Below the pieces are notes generated by a model. That model saw nothing but the letters and a program-made list of their open reading frames with translations, was not told the DNA's origin and ran no database searches. This document shows, piece after piece, positions 8,564 to 16,792 of a stretch of 48,943 nt of DNA; the stretch's first letter is position 1; each line of letters opens with the position of its first letter. Source of the DNA: JAKAXG01 sp035702985 (lineage in GTDB: Bacteria; Actinomycetota; Acidimicrobiia; Acidimicrobiales; Palsa-688); contig DASSZD010000165.1 of the NCBI GenBank assembly GCA_035702985.1, positions 1-48,943 on the forward strand, read 5' to 3'. A program made the position numbers and the translations under genes.

Positions 8564-10288
8564 ATGCTCGACGCGGTCGTGAGGAACGGGTTGGTGGTCG
8601 ACGGCACGGGCGCTCCCGGCCGCCGCGCCGATGTCGCAATAAGCGGGGGCCGGGTGGTGGCCGTCGGGGAGGTGGACGACCAGGCCCGCCGGGTCGTGGA
8701 CGCCACCGACCTGGTGGTGGCGCCCGGCTTCATCGACCTGCACACCCACTACGACGCCCAGGCGTTCTGGGACCCCACCTTGAGCCCCTCTCCCCTGCAC
8801 GGTGTCACTACGACTGTCAGCGGCAATTGCGGCTTCACCATCGCCCCGCTCTCGGCCGATCCGGAGGACGCCGACTATCTGATGCGCATGCTCGCCCGGG
8901 TGGAGGGAATGCCCCTCCGGTCCCTCCAGGAGGGGGTCCCGTGGGACTGGACCACCACGGCGGAGTTCCTGGACCGCCTGGACGGGCGCACTTCCCCGAA
9001 TACCGCCTTCCTCGTCGGTCACTCGGCCCTCCGCCGCGTCGTGATGGGCGGTGCCGCGGTGGAGGGGCCGGCCCGCCCGGAGCAGATCGAAGCCATGAAG
9101 GCCCTCCTGCGCGACGGCCTGCGGGCCGGGGCGCTGGGGTTCTCGTCGACGTGGTCACGTTCGCACAACGACCACCTCGGCAACCCGGTGCCGTCCCGCC
9201 ACGCCACCGCCGACGAGCTGATAGCCCTGTGCCAGGTGGTCAGCGAGTTCCCCGGCACCACCCTCGAGTTCATCCCGGCGCCCCCGCCGTTCGACGACGA
9301 CCTTTTCGATCTGATGGCGGCCATGAGCCGGGCCGCCGACCGCCCCATCAACTGGAACGTGCTGCCGGTGTACTCCAAGAACCGGGAGGTGGTGGAACGG
9401 CAGCTGCTGGGCAGCGACCACGCCGCCGACCGGGGCGGCCGGGTGGTGGCACTCACGCTGCCCGACAGTCAGCGCAACCGGCTCAACTTCAAGAGCGGCT
9501 TCATCCTCGACATCCTTCCCGGCTGGGAGACGCTCATGGCCCGGCCCGACGACGAGAAGCTGGCCATGCTGCGCGACCCGGCGGGCCGGGCCGAGATGGA
9601 CCGCCTGGCCCAGACCCAGGAAGGGCCCCTGCGGTCCATCGCCAACTGGCGCCAGTACATCGTGCTGGAGACCTTCTCCCCGGAGAACAAGCCCTACGAG
9701 GGCCTGACCGTCGGGGAGGTGGCCGAGCGCACCGGCCGCAGCGCCTGGGACGCCCTTGCCGACATGGTGGTCGCCGACGGTCTGCGCACCGTGATCATGA
9801 ACCAGGACCGCGGCCAGGACGACGAGACCTGGCGCCGGCGGGTCGATGTGTGGCGCGATCCCCGCACGGTGGTGGGGGCGTCGGACGCCGGCGCCCACCT
9901 CGACATGATCGACACGTTCAACTACCCGACGACCATGCTGGCCAAGCCGGCCCGGGAGCTGGGCCTGATCTCGATGGAGGAGGTCGTCCACCACCTGACC
10001 GGGGCGCCGGCGGCGCTGTACGGCCTGCTCGACCGTGGGTGCCTCCGGGCCGGGGCCCACGCCGACCTGGTCGTGTTCGACCCGGCCACGGTCGCCCCCG
10101 AACCGGTGTCCACCCGCTTCGATCTGCCCGGCGGCGCCGCCCGGGTGTACGGCGGAGCGGTCGGCATCGAGCACGTGATGGTGGCCGGCGTGGACATCGT
10201 GACCCGGGGAGAGTTCACCGACGACCGCCCCGGGCGGGTGCTGCGCTCCGGCCGGGACACCACCACCGTCACCGCGTCACCCGCCTAG
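8564..10288 (+). CDS. N-acyl-D-amino-acid deacylase / amidohydrolase-family protein
   Basis: The 574-aa protein has the D-aminoacylase branch layout of the amidohydrolase superfamily, which hydrolyses N-acyl-D-amino acids or similar amides with zinc. Seen: the N-terminal beta-sandwich (VVRNGLVVDGTGAPGRRADV), the metal motif PGFIDLHTHYD, and GVTTTVSGNCGF, whose Cys corresponds to the unusual metal-ligand Cys of D-aminoacylases. There is a HSALRRVVMG segment, ASDAGAHLDM near residue 440 holding the catalytic Asp region, and a C-terminal return of the beta-sandwich (GAHADLVVFDP). The ATG at 8564 lies in GCGGGATG. It ends 12 bp from the convergent SDR gene. Actinobacterial homologues are numerous and the substrate is not predictable. 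Confidence 0.93.
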   Translation: MLDAVVRNGLVVDGTGAPGRRADVAISGGRVVAVGEVDDQARRVVDATDLVVAPGFIDLHTHYDAQAFWDPTLSPSPLHGVTTTVSGNCGFTIAPLSADPEDADYLMRMLARVEGMPLRSLQEGVPWDWTTTAEFLDRLDGRTSPNTAFLVGHSALRRVVMGGAAVEGPARPEQIEAMKALLRDGLRAGALGFSSTWSRSHNDHLGNPVPSRHATADELIALCQVVSEFPGTTLEFIPAPPPFDDDLFDLMAAMSRAADRPINWNVLPVYSKNREVVERQLLGSDHAADRGGRVVALTLPDSQRNRLNFKSGFILDILPGWETLMARPDDEKLAMLRDPAGRAEMDRLAQTQEGPLRSIANWRQYIVLETFSPENKPYEGLTVGEVAERTGRSAWDALADMVVADGLRTVIMNQDRGQDDETWRRRVDVWRDPRTVVGASDAGAHLDMIDTFNYPTTMLAKPARELGLISMEEVVHHLTGAPAALYGLLDRGCLRAGAHADLVVFDPATVAPEPVSTRFDLPGGAARVYGGAVGIEHVMVAGVDIVTRGEFTDDRPGRVLRSGRDTTTVTASPA

Positions 10289-10300
10289 CTGCGGCCGGCC

Positions 10301-11092
10301 CTACCGGTCCTCCACGGAGCGGCCCCCCTCCCGGCCGCCGCTGATGAACAGGTTCTGCCCCGTCATCCACGACGCCGCCGGGGAGCACAGGTAGACCACG
10401 GCCGCGGCGATGTCCTCCGGGGTGCCGAGCCGTCCGAGCGGGACCTTGCGGGCCAGCGCCGGCAGGTCGGCCTCGGTGAAGCGCAGAACATCGAAGAACG
10501 CCTCGGTGGGGATCATTCCCGGCGACACGGCGTTGACCCTGATCCGCCGGGGAGCCAGCTCGGCGGCCATGGTGGCGGTCATGTTGAGCAGGGCCGCCTT
10601 CGACGCCCCGTAGGAGCCGGTGTTGGGAGCGGCCCGCATGCCGGCCCCGGAGGCGATGTTGACGATGCTCGACCCCTCGCCCATGTGGCGGACGGCGGCC
10701 TTCATGCCCTGGAAGGCCGCCACCAGGTTCAGCTCCAGGAAGGAGCGCAGCTTGTCGTCGGAGGTGCTGGCGAGGGGCTCGACGCTGGGGTCGTCGGCGC
10801 CCCCGGCGTTGTTGACCCATACGTCGAGCCGCCCCAGTTCGGCGACGGCGCGGGCGGCGATCTGCTCCGATATCCCGTCCCTGAGGTCGCCGGGGTGCAC
10901 GACGGCGAGCCGGCCCCGGGCCCGCACCTCCGCCGCGACCTGCTCCAGCTCCGCCTCCCGCCGGGCGGTCAGCACCACATCCGCCCCGGCGTCCGCCAGG
11001 CCGAGGGCGATGCCCCGACCGATGCCCCGGCCCGAGCCGGTGACCACCGCCACCCGCGAGTCGAGTCGGAACAGATCCAGTATCCCCGTCAC
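10301..11092 (-). CDS. SDR-family oxidoreductase
   Basis: This 263-aa classical short-chain dehydrogenase/reductase is NAD(P)-dependent. Motifs: the cofactor loop TGSGRGIG (about residue 15), NNAG, the catalytic Ser in VNIASGAG, YGASK, and the C-terminal SGGREGG. I place the start at the GTG at 11092 because GAGGAGGGA sits 4-10 nt upstream; the frame is open further, but the extra residues are not SDR-like. Divergent from the ABM gene at 11168, with which it shares a 75-bp promoter region. Substrate unknown. Confidence 0.93.
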   Translation of the reverse strand: MTGILDLFRLDSRVAVVTGSGRGIGRGIALGLADAGADVVLTARREAELEQVAAEVRARGRLAVVHPGDLRDGISEQIAARAVAELGRLDVWVNNAGGADDPSVEPLASTSDDKLRSFLELNLVAAFQGMKAAVRHMGEGSSIVNIASGAGMRAAPNTGSYGASKAALLNMTATMAAELAPRRIRVNAVSPGMIPTEAFFDVLRFTEADLPALARKVPLGRLGTPEDIAAAVVYLCSPAASWMTGQNLFISGGREGGRSVEDR

Positions 11093-11167
11093 GCTCCCTC
11101 CTCGGGCGGTGGACATTATCACCATCATCATGAAATGGACCGGGCCGGCTGGTAGCTTGAGGCCCCG

Positions 11168-11539
11168 ATGCCAGAGGGGGGGAGCCGGCCCATCATCATC
11201 GCCGGCGCGATCGACCTGTCGGATCCGGCCAGCCGGGACCAGGTGCTGGAGCGCACCGCCGCCCTGCAGCGGGCCACCCGGGAGGAGGAACCCGGGTGCC
11301 TGGCTTACTGCTTCGCCGCCGACCCCGTGGTGGACGGCCGCATCCAGGTGCACGAGCTGTGGGCGGACGAGGCGTCCCTGGCGGCCCACTTCCACCACCG
11401 GTACTACCAGGAGATGCGCGCCGCGCTGAGGGCGTCCGGCATCGAGAGGGCGGACAACCGCAAGTACCGGGTGGACCTGACCGAGCCGGTGTACGACCCG
11501 ACCGGCACCCCTCGGGCCGACTTCTTCTCCGCGTCCTAG
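11168..11539 (+). CDS. Putative quinol monooxygenase (ABM domain)
   Basis: The 123-aa product is one antibiotic-biosynthesis-monooxygenase (ABM) ferredoxin-like domain: the opening strand PIIIAGAIDL, the helix RDQVLERTAALQRATREEE, then PGCLAYCFAADP, the VHELWADEASLAAHF block and the terminal RKYRVDL strand. Such small dimeric proteins oxidise quinols without metal or flavin, or act as stress-related monooxygenases. It stands between two SDR genes, divergent from one and co-oriented with the other, which suggests aromatic or polyketide-like substrates. ATG at 11168; no strong ribosome binding site. Confidence 0.88.
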   Translation: MPEGGSRPIIIAGAIDLSDPASRDQVLERTAALQRATREEEPGCLAYCFAADPVVDGRIQVHELWADEASLAAHFHHRYYQEMRAALRASGIERADNRKYRVDLTEPVYDPTGTPRADFFSAS

Positions 11540-11573
11540 AGGGGCCGGGGCGACCGGCGGCCCGGCAGAGAAG

Positions 11574-11587
11574 TAACCGGGCGGTTA
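11574..11587. promoter_or_regulatory. TetR-like palindrome TAACCG-GG-CGGTTA
   Basis: A perfect 6-bp inverted repeat with a 2-bp centre lies 36 bp upstream of the GTG of the next SDR gene. Size and symmetry suit a TetR/AcrR-family operator, but no such regulator is encoded in the window. Confidence 0.45.
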
Positions 11588-11623
11588 GTATTCGGCTGGT
11601 ACCGACGACAGGAGGGGGATCAG

Positions 11624-12376
11624 GTGCGCTTGGAAAACCGGGTGCTGTTCGTGACCGGAGGGGGCAGCGGGCTGGGTGCGGCCACCGCCCGGCGGTTCGT
11701 GGCCGAGGGGGGCTCGGTGGCGGTGGTCGACCTCGACGGCGACCGGGCCAAGACGGTGGCCTCGGAGATGGACCGGGCCATCGGCCTGCAGGTGGACGTG
11801 GCCGACGAGGATTCCGTGCAGGCCGCCCTCACCGAGGCCCGCCGCCAGCTGGGACCGGTCGACTCGGTCTTCAACGCGGCCGGCCACGCCGAGTTCGGGA
11901 TGGTCGAGGACTGGACCATGGACCGGTGGCAGCGGATGATGACGGTGCACGCCGGGGGCACCTTCCTGGTATGCAAGCACGTGGTGGGCCAGATGCGGGA
12001 GAAGGGCAGGGGCTCGATCGTCAACGTGGCCTCGGTGGCCGCCCTGGTCGCCCAGCGCCGCAACGCCCCCTACGGGGCCGCCAAGGGCGCCATCGTGTCG
12101 TTCACCCGCCAGGTGGCCGCCGACTGGGCGCCCGAGATCAGGGTCAACGCCGTGGCACCCGGCCGTATCCGTACCGGCATGACCGAGCCGCTGCTGGTGC
12201 AGCAGGGCGGCGGCAGCCTGGAGAAGGGAGCGGAGATCTTCGGGGCGGCCAACGTGCAGAAACGGGTGGCCGAGCCCGAGGAGATCGCCGCCCCGGTCTG
12301 CTTCCTGCTCTCCGACGACGCCAGCTTCGTGACCGGCACGGTGCTGGTGGTGGACGGGGGCGAGACGGCCATCTAG
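11624..12376 (+). CDS. SDR-family NAD(P)-dependent oxidoreductase
   Basis: The 250-aa classical SDR shows the cofactor loop TGGGSGLGAATARRF, the acidic residue VVDLDGDR that favours NAD(H), NAAGHAEFG, the catalytic Ser in NVASVAAL, YGAAKGA and the terminal VTGTVLVVDGG. It starts at GTG 11624, supported by AGGAGGG about 6 nt upstream. It is convergent with the MDMPI-type gene, and a strong hairpin lies between them. Probably a secondary-alcohol dehydrogenase or 3-oxoacyl reductase type; the substrate is not determinable. Confidence 0.94.
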   Translation: MRLENRVLFVTGGGSGLGAATARRFVAEGGSVAVVDLDGDRAKTVASEMDRAIGLQVDVADEDSVQAALTEARRQLGPVDSVFNAAGHAEFGMVEDWTMDRWQRMMTVHAGGTFLVCKHVVGQMREKGRGSIVNVASVAALVAQRRNAPYGAAKGAIVSFTRQVAADWAPEIRVNAVAPGRIRTGMTEPLLVQQGGGSLEKGAEIFGAANVQKRVAEPEEIAAPVCFLLSDDASFVTGTVLVVDGGETAI

Positions 12377-12384
12377 GCCCTCCC

Positions 12385-12404
12385 GCCCCCGGCTGGCCGG
12401 GGGC
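12385..12404. terminator. Hairpin between convergent genes
   Basis: GCCCCCGGC-TG-GCCGGGGGC is a perfect 9-bp stem immediately after the SDR stop and directly before the stop of the opposing gene, so it can serve both transcripts. There is no T-tract. Confidence 0.65.
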
Positions 12405-12405
12405 T

Positions 12406-13209
12406 CTAGATGATGTTGAGCCGGTCCAGGAACGTCGTGGCCAACGCCGTGTCACCCCCGAGTTGAACGAGGGGGCGCCACTCCTCCCGCCTGGTTCCCC
12501 ACAGGATGAAGTCGGCGGCGTCGGAGCGGATGGTGGCCCGGGCCGGCCCGGCCGGGCCGTCGGCGCTTTCCACCGTCCACTCCCCCGCCCGGCCGGTGAT
12601 CATCCAGGTGGATGGCGCCGCGCCTGTTAGGTCCAGGCTGATCGCCCCGTCGAGGTCGCCCAGGGTCGCCCCGCACATCTGCGGGAGCCCGGCCAGCATC
12701 CAGCCCACGGCCGGGGCCAGGCGGGCGGCGTCCGCCGGAGCCACGTCCCGCCGCACCGGTCCCCGGGGGGCCAGGATGTCGTTGCGGAGGTGGCAGAACA
12801 GGTCGAAGGCGAAGGCGTCGGCCAGCATGTGGGTCGGGTAGGTGCCGAGATCGAGGAGGGGCATCTCCGTCGACGCCGTCGGCTCCTCCTGCATGGCGCC
12901 GAAGACGGCCAGGGCGGGCTCCGCGTAGCGCTGCAGTTCGTCGCGCACGACGTCCCACGACCAATCCCGGCGGGGGGCGACCAGGGCCTCCATGGCCTCC
13001 TCGGCCTTCATCGGCAGCGGCGGCACGTCGGGCGGCGGGCTGGGCTCGATCATCTCCTTGAGGTTGGAGCTGATGTGGGCGGCGACCTCCTGCACCCGCC
13101 AACCCTCGCATGCACTGGGCGCCTCCCACTCGGATGCGTCGAGGCTGGCGAAGACCTCCAGGAAGTCCTGCAAGGACAGCCGGGCCCCTTCGAAACCTTC
13201 CTTGGACAA
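12406..13209 (-). CDS. Maleylpyruvate isomerase-family (MDMPI/DinB-like) mycothiol-dependent protein
   Basis: The 267-aa protein follows the TIGR03083 pattern: an N-terminal DinB-like four-helix bundle opening with LDASEWEAPSACEGWRVQEV and AAHISSNL, whose His, with later residues, binds metal in the family. A C-terminal MDMPI-C sterol-carrier-like domain follows (ISLDLTGAAPSTWMI ... ATIRSDAADFILWGTRR). Members use mycothiol, the actinobacterial thiol, for isomerisation or conjugation. The start is TTG at 13209, chosen because GGGAGGG is well placed upstream and the homology begins right after it. The reaction is unknown; most paralogues are uncharacterised. Confidence 0.85.
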   Translation of the reverse strand: MSKEGFEGARLSLQDFLEVFASLDASEWEAPSACEGWRVQEVAAHISSNLKEMIEPSPPPDVPPLPMKAEEAMEALVAPRRDWSWDVVRDELQRYAEPALAVFGAMQEEPTASTEMPLLDLGTYPTHMLADAFAFDLFCHLRNDILAPRGPVRRDVAPADAARLAPAVGWMLAGLPQMCGATLGDLDGAISLDLTGAAPSTWMITGRAGEWTVESADGPAGPARATIRSDAADFILWGTRREEWRPLVQLGGDTALATTFLDRLNII

Positions 13210-13331
13210 AGTTCCCTCCCTGTTCGCTCGATCCCTGCCGTCCGAGGAGATCGCGGTGGCGTCACGACGTCACCGCCCCCCGGGTCCTCCCCGGCAGCTT
13301 TCTAGCGCGCGAGGGTCACTTAATCAACTGG

Positions 13332-14018
13332 TCAATTTGATGCGGGGGCGGTGGGGACGTCTCCCCCGAGAAGGCCGTCCAGGGCGGCCAGGGCCTGCGC
13401 CGGGTCGGTGACGTGGACCACGGTCCAGCCGGCGGCCCGGGCCGGGCCGAGGTTGTGTTCGAAGTCGTCCAGGTAGACGATCCTCCCCGGGTCGGCACCG
13501 AGGCGGTCGGTGACCAGGCGGTAGATCTCCGGCTCCGGTTTGCGCATCCCCACCGCGGACGAGTCGATGATCTCATCGAAGAGGTCGTCGCCGATCTCCT
13601 CCTGGAGCACCTCCTGGAACTCCAGGACGCTGTTGGTGAGAAGGGCGGTCCTGTAGCCCTGGCGCCGCAGCGACCGGACCCGGTCCACGACCTGGTGGTG
13701 GTAGGTGTAGCCCCGGTCGAACAGGACTTCCATCTCGTCGCCCCTGAGCTCGAGCCCGGCCTCCACCGCGAGGGGGGCGATCAGCGTCTGCAGCTCCGTC
13801 GACGACACCTCGCCCCGCTCCGCCCGGTGCCAGGGGTGGTCGGGGGTGGAAACGTGGCGGGGCCCCATCAGGAGCTCCAGCATCTCCACGGTGGGGATGC
13901 CGTGGTGCTCGGCCAGGGCCGCCAACCGGGTGGTGATCGGAGATATCAGCACCCCGCCGAAGTCGAACACGACCGCGTCGAAGCGGCGGGTGCCGGCGTC
14001 TGTGGACTCCTCTGCCAT
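13332..14018 (-). CDS. HAD-IA family hydrolase
   Basis: The 228-aa haloacid-dehalogenase-fold protein has motif I VVFDFGGVL (nucleophile Asp; the second Asp of DxD is Gly, as in the ACAD10/epoxide-hydrolase-N-like subgroup), motif II LLTNSV, motif III KPEPEIY and motif IV VYLDDFEHN. The helical cap follows motif I. The G replacement weakens a simple phosphatase assignment. It lies 122 bp upstream of the MDMPI gene on the same strand; that gap has no recognisable element beyond a short ATCAA/TTGAT inverted repeat. Confidence 0.87.
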   Translation of the reverse strand: MAEESTDAGTRRFDAVVFDFGGVLISPITTRLAALAEHHGIPTVEMLELLMGPRHVSTPDHPWHRAERGEVSSTELQTLIAPLAVEAGLELRGDEMEVLFDRGYTYHHQVVDRVRSLRRQGYRTALLTNSVLEFQEVLQEEIGDDLFDEIIDSSAVGMRKPEPEIYRLVTDRLGADPGRIVYLDDFEHNLGPARAAGWTVVHVTDPAQALAALDGLLGGDVPTAPASN

Positions 14019-14385
14019 CCCGGGATAGTACCCGGGGGCCCCGGCCGGCGACCGCCCCGGGGGCGGCCTGGCACGGCCCGGTACCTCTCAGTCCGCCCGG
14101 TCGGAGGGCCGGAACGGGCAGCACGAGGCCTCGTGCACCTGGAGGGCCACCAGCACCCGCTCACCGTTGTCGGCGATCTGCGTCGTCTCCTCCGGCCCAT
14201 CCTACGCCCGCGGAACGGTTGACCGGCATGAGGGCGTGGTCGGCCGATCGGTCCGGTCCTTTTTCCCCGAGCACCGGAATCAATTCCCATGGCCCGCTGA
14301 ACCGACGACCCCGGGAAACATCAAACAGCCTGTTTATTCTAGTATCTGGCGGAAATATCCTGAGGCTGGATCAGGAGGAACGACC
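14019..14385. other. Intergenic region with a protein-like remnant and an operator-like palindrome
   Basis: This is the divergent region between the HAD and CMD genes. On the minus strand 14196-14088 reads ETTQIADNGERVLVALQVHE then a Cys-rich end and TGA. It has normal codon character but no start codon and an in-frame stop just upstream, so I take it as a gene remnant of unknown family. AAACA-GCC-TGTTT (14323-14335) is a 13-bp inverted repeat 50 bp before the CMD start, followed by the -10-like TATTCT. Nothing else stands out. Confidence 0.4.
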
Positions 14386-14733
14386 GTGCCCGAGCAGCAT
14401 CCCGTGCACCCGCCCGCAACCGCCGCCATTGGCCGGCGACGCAAGGAACTGGCTCCGGAGATCCACGACGCCTTCGATCAGTTCAGCCGGGCGGTGTTCC
14501 GGGCCGGGGCGCTCGACGAGAAGACCAAGCAGCTGGTCGCGGTGGCCGTCGCCCACGTCACCCAGTGCCCCTACTGCATCACCGGCCATTCGAAGCTGGC
14601 CCGGCGCAAGGGAGCCTCCGACCAGGAGATCATGGAGGCCATCTGGGTGGCTGCCGAGATGCGCGCCGGCGGGGCCTACGCCCACTCGACGGTGGCCCTC
14701 CACGCCCTCGACGAGCACGACCCGACGCACTGA
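14386..14733 (+). CDS. Carboxymuconolactone decarboxylase (CMD/AhpD-like) family protein
   Basis: This 115-aa CMD-domain protein carries the redox motif CPYCITGHSK (CxxCxxxH) in its AhpD-like core, followed by GASDQEIMEAIWVAAEMRAGGAY as in peroxidase-associated members. AhpD-like CMD proteins reduce peroxiredoxins or act as thiol peroxidases. The start is GTG 14386, with AGGAGG about 7 nt upstream; the frame is open upstream, but those residues are not homologous. A palindrome 50 bp upstream suggests regulation, perhaps by a redox or TetR-type factor. Confidence 0.9.
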   Translation: MPEQHPVHPPATAAIGRRRKELAPEIHDAFDQFSRAVFRAGALDEKTKQLVAVAVAHVTQCPYCITGHSKLARRKGASDQEIMEAIWVAAEMRAGGAYAHSTVALHALDEHDPTH

Positions 14734-14787
14734 GGCGGTGGCCGGCCCGGGTGGATCGCCGGCCCCGGGAGGGGTCAGGGGCCGGGC

Positions 14788-15021
14788 TCAGTACCCCTCC
14801 CTGACCTCGGGGTAGCCGCCCTGGCCGGGGTCACGGAAGTCGTCGTCACCGTCTCCCCCGACCTCGGCCTTCTGGTCGAGGGCGTCGGCCTCCGACGCCT
14901 CCAGCGGCAGCGGCCGGTCCCGCTCCGCCGACAGGGCAGGCTCGTCCTCCTCCGGGCCATCGGTCGGCAGCCCGGCTTCCTGTTCCAGGCGATCGGCTTC
15001 GGGAACGAAGGCATCGGACAT
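14788..15021 (-). CDS. Small acidic hypothetical protein with repeated EADxLxQ motifs
   Basis: The 77-aa product begins MSDAFVPEADRLEQEAG and repeats the phrase as EADALDQKAEV; about a third of residues are Asp or Glu, and it ends PEVREGY. The ATG at 15021 has AAGGAGG about 6 nt upstream, which supports it as a real gene. I recall similar short acidic actinobacterial proteins with E-A-D-x-L-E-Q repeats, but no function. No membrane segment or signal peptide; probably cytoplasmic and disordered. Confidence 0.7.
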   Translation of the reverse strand: MSDAFVPEADRLEQEAGLPTDGPEEDEPALSAERDRPLPLEASEADALDQKAEVGGDGDDDFRDPGQGGYPEVREGY

Positions 15022-15214
15022 CAGCTTCCTCCTTGTCCGGCTGACCGGGTCGCAACCATCTTCCCGCTGCCGGGCCATCGATACCAGGGACGAACCGCCC
15101 GGCGGTCACCCGAGGCATCGGGCATCGGACGAACCGGTCGGGAAACGTCCGCCCCGGCCCACCGCTCCCGTCGTCAGCCTCCATCGGGCCGCCCCACGGA
15201 GGCCGCCCGCGTGG

Positions 15215-15838
15215 TCAGCCCTGGGCGCCGTTGTGCTGAGCGTTGCTGCAGGCGGTGATGTGCGAGTTCGATGCCTGCTCCAGGTTGGTGTACATGGTCA
15301 CCAGGTCCGCCCTGGTGGTGGCGGCGCGGGCGGCCTGGATCGAGGCCAGGTGCTGCTGCTCGAAGTGCTCGACGGCATCGAGGGCGTGATCGGCGGTCGT
15401 CCCGGCGGCCACCGTGGAGTCGTACAGCTGCTGCACCGTGGGGTCGGCGTACTTACCGGCGGCCAGCCCGGCCGAGGGGTCAGCCATGCCGTAGCGGGCC
15501 ATCACGGCGGTGACGGCGGCCAGCTGGGTTTTCTGGGAGCTGGCCAGGTTGGCGAACACCGGCTGGGTGGGATAGCGGCTGGCGAAGATGGCGTAGGCGT
15601 CGAGGCCGGCCCGTTCCTGCTCGTGGATCAGGTTGAGCCCGGCTCTCTCGGCGGCGGTGAGCACGCTTGCCGTCGGCACCGTCGTCGGGGCGGCGGTGGA
15701 GGGTGCGGCTGTGGACGGCGCGGTCGCGGCCGGCCCGGCGGTCTGTGACGAGGTGCCGGTCCTGGGCGCCGAGCCGCATCCGGCCAGTGCGAGCAGTGCT
15801 GCGACGGAAACTGCGGCCACCCTGGGAGTCCTGCGCAT
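15215..15838 (-). CDS. Ferritin-like DUF2202-type lipoprotein
   Basis: The 207-aa product starts with MRRTPRVAAVSVAALLALAG and a lipobox (LAGC), so it should be an exported lipoprotein. A Thr/Ala/Pro/Ser-rich spacer (about residues 27-60) precedes a helical domain with ERAGLNLIHEQERAGLDAYA, FANLASSQKTQLAAV, DHALDAVEHFEQQHLASIQ and the C-terminal NSHITACSNAQ. This is the ferritin-like DUF2202 pattern, whose Glu and His residues may bind metal. The ATG at 15838 has AGGAGGTGATC upstream. The 209-bp gap upstream of the gene (15839-16047) shows nothing further. Confidence 0.85.
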   Translation of the reverse strand: MRRTPRVAAVSVAALLALAGCGSAPRTGTSSQTAGPAATAPSTAAPSTAAPTTVPTASVLTAAERAGLNLIHEQERAGLDAYAIFASRYPTQPVFANLASSQKTQLAAVTAVMARYGMADPSAGLAAGKYADPTVQQLYDSTVAAGTTADHALDAVEHFEQQHLASIQAARAATTRADLVTMYTNLEQASNSHITACSNAQHNGAQG

Positions 15839-16047
15839 GTGCAGATCACCTCCTGCCTGGGGTTCTCCCTTCCAGCGTCCCCGCCGGCTGCGGCTGGCAC
15901 TAGAGGCGTTCGCCACACCACCGTCGGCAACCGGGCCCGCCCGCAGTGACCTTCGGCACTGCGTCCTCAGTCCGAGGGTTACCCGACCTCTCCCACCGAT
16001 AGGTCAACCGTCACAGCTGGGCGACCACCCGCCTGTTGCGGGGGAGA

Positions 16048-16285
16048 TCACAGGGACGGCCGGGTGTCGGAGTCTTTGACGGACACGGAGGTGTCGCTGG
16101 TGGTGTCGGACTGGTCGTTCTGGCGGTTGGTGAGCGTCTGCGCCTCCGCCAGGACGGTCGTGGTGGCGGGGTCGAGGTAGCTCGACTGCACGTAGCTCTC
16201 GCCGTCCACCGGTCCGCTCGGAAAAGGCCATCGCCGGGGCCCACCGTCAGGTGGGTGAGGTACGCCCCGCCGGGCCGGCCTCCAC
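16048..16285 (-). pseudogene. Frameshifted hypothetical gene remnant
   Basis: Three minus-strand frames join into one protein-like sequence: VEAGPAG (from GTG 16285), then after a shift near 16267 AYLTHLTVGPGDGLF, then after a shift near 16222 PSGPVDGESYVQSSYLDP continuing through TTVLAEAQTLTNRQNDQSD to a stop at 16048. Codon and residue composition is natural in each segment only in the frame given. I do not recognise the family. It directly follows the hypothetical gene upstream (stop 16312). The last segment alone could also be a short intact gene. Confidence 0.35.
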
Positions 16286-16311
16286 AAAGCTATGACGGTA
16301 GCCCCCGCCAG

Positions 16312-16668
16312 TCAGCGGCGCCGGAACGCTCCGCTGGCCACGGCCGCCTTGATCTCCTCGGAGAGGGTGAGAGACTGCCACTGGACCGAAGGCGGCAGCT
16401 CACCGGATACGACGTAGACCTCGCGCACCCAATCATCCTGGACGTAGCAGAGGCTCTCCGCCGTACCACCCCGGGACAGCGCCTCGCAGAGCCGCTCGGC
16501 GGTCACCAGCACCCGGTCTGCATTGGTCTTGAGGCAGAAGAGCAGTCGGGGCCGCTCGGCTGCCTCGCGCTTGAGCGCCTCGATACACACCTCACAGTCG
16601 TCCAGCCACATGCAGGCGTCGAATGGCCTGTCCGGCGCGTCGTGGGCGATCCAGGGCAGTTCCACCAT
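16312..16668 (-). CDS. Hypothetical protein
   Basis: The 118-aa product is of a family I do not recognise. It begins MVELPWIAHDAPDRPFDA, contains a CxxC-like pair in WLDDCEVCIEALKREAAERP, and ends in a basic tail SGAFRRR. The central part (LLFCLKTNADRVLVTAERL) looks like a beta-alpha unit. No signal peptide or membrane segment. The ATG at 16668 is chosen over an upstream in-frame start because AAGGAGGAG lies about 8 nt before it. Neighbours give no functional hint. Confidence 0.65.
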   Translation of the reverse strand: MVELPWIAHDAPDRPFDACMWLDDCEVCIEALKREAAERPRLLFCLKTNADRVLVTAERLCEALSRGGTAESLCYVQDDWVREVYVVSGELPPSVQWQSLTLSEEIKAAVASGAFRRR

Positions 16669-16792
16669 GGCAGGTTCTCCTCCTTGGAAGAATGGAAGTC
16701 CGAGGAGCGCCGTGTGGCCGGCGACCGAGCCGACCACCACGTTAGGAACCCGGTGTGACCGTTTGAGGTCCGGATCTGCGGCGCGTCGCCGA

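Noticed and set aside
7954..10344. Plus-strand frame of 796 codons across the deacylase
   Set aside because: The deacylase frame carries all amidohydrolase motifs; this one is an Arg/Pro/Gly shadow.
14088..14196. Small minus-strand gene in the HAD-CMD gap
   Set aside because: Protein-like sequence, but no start codon and a stop immediately upstream; noted only as a remnant.
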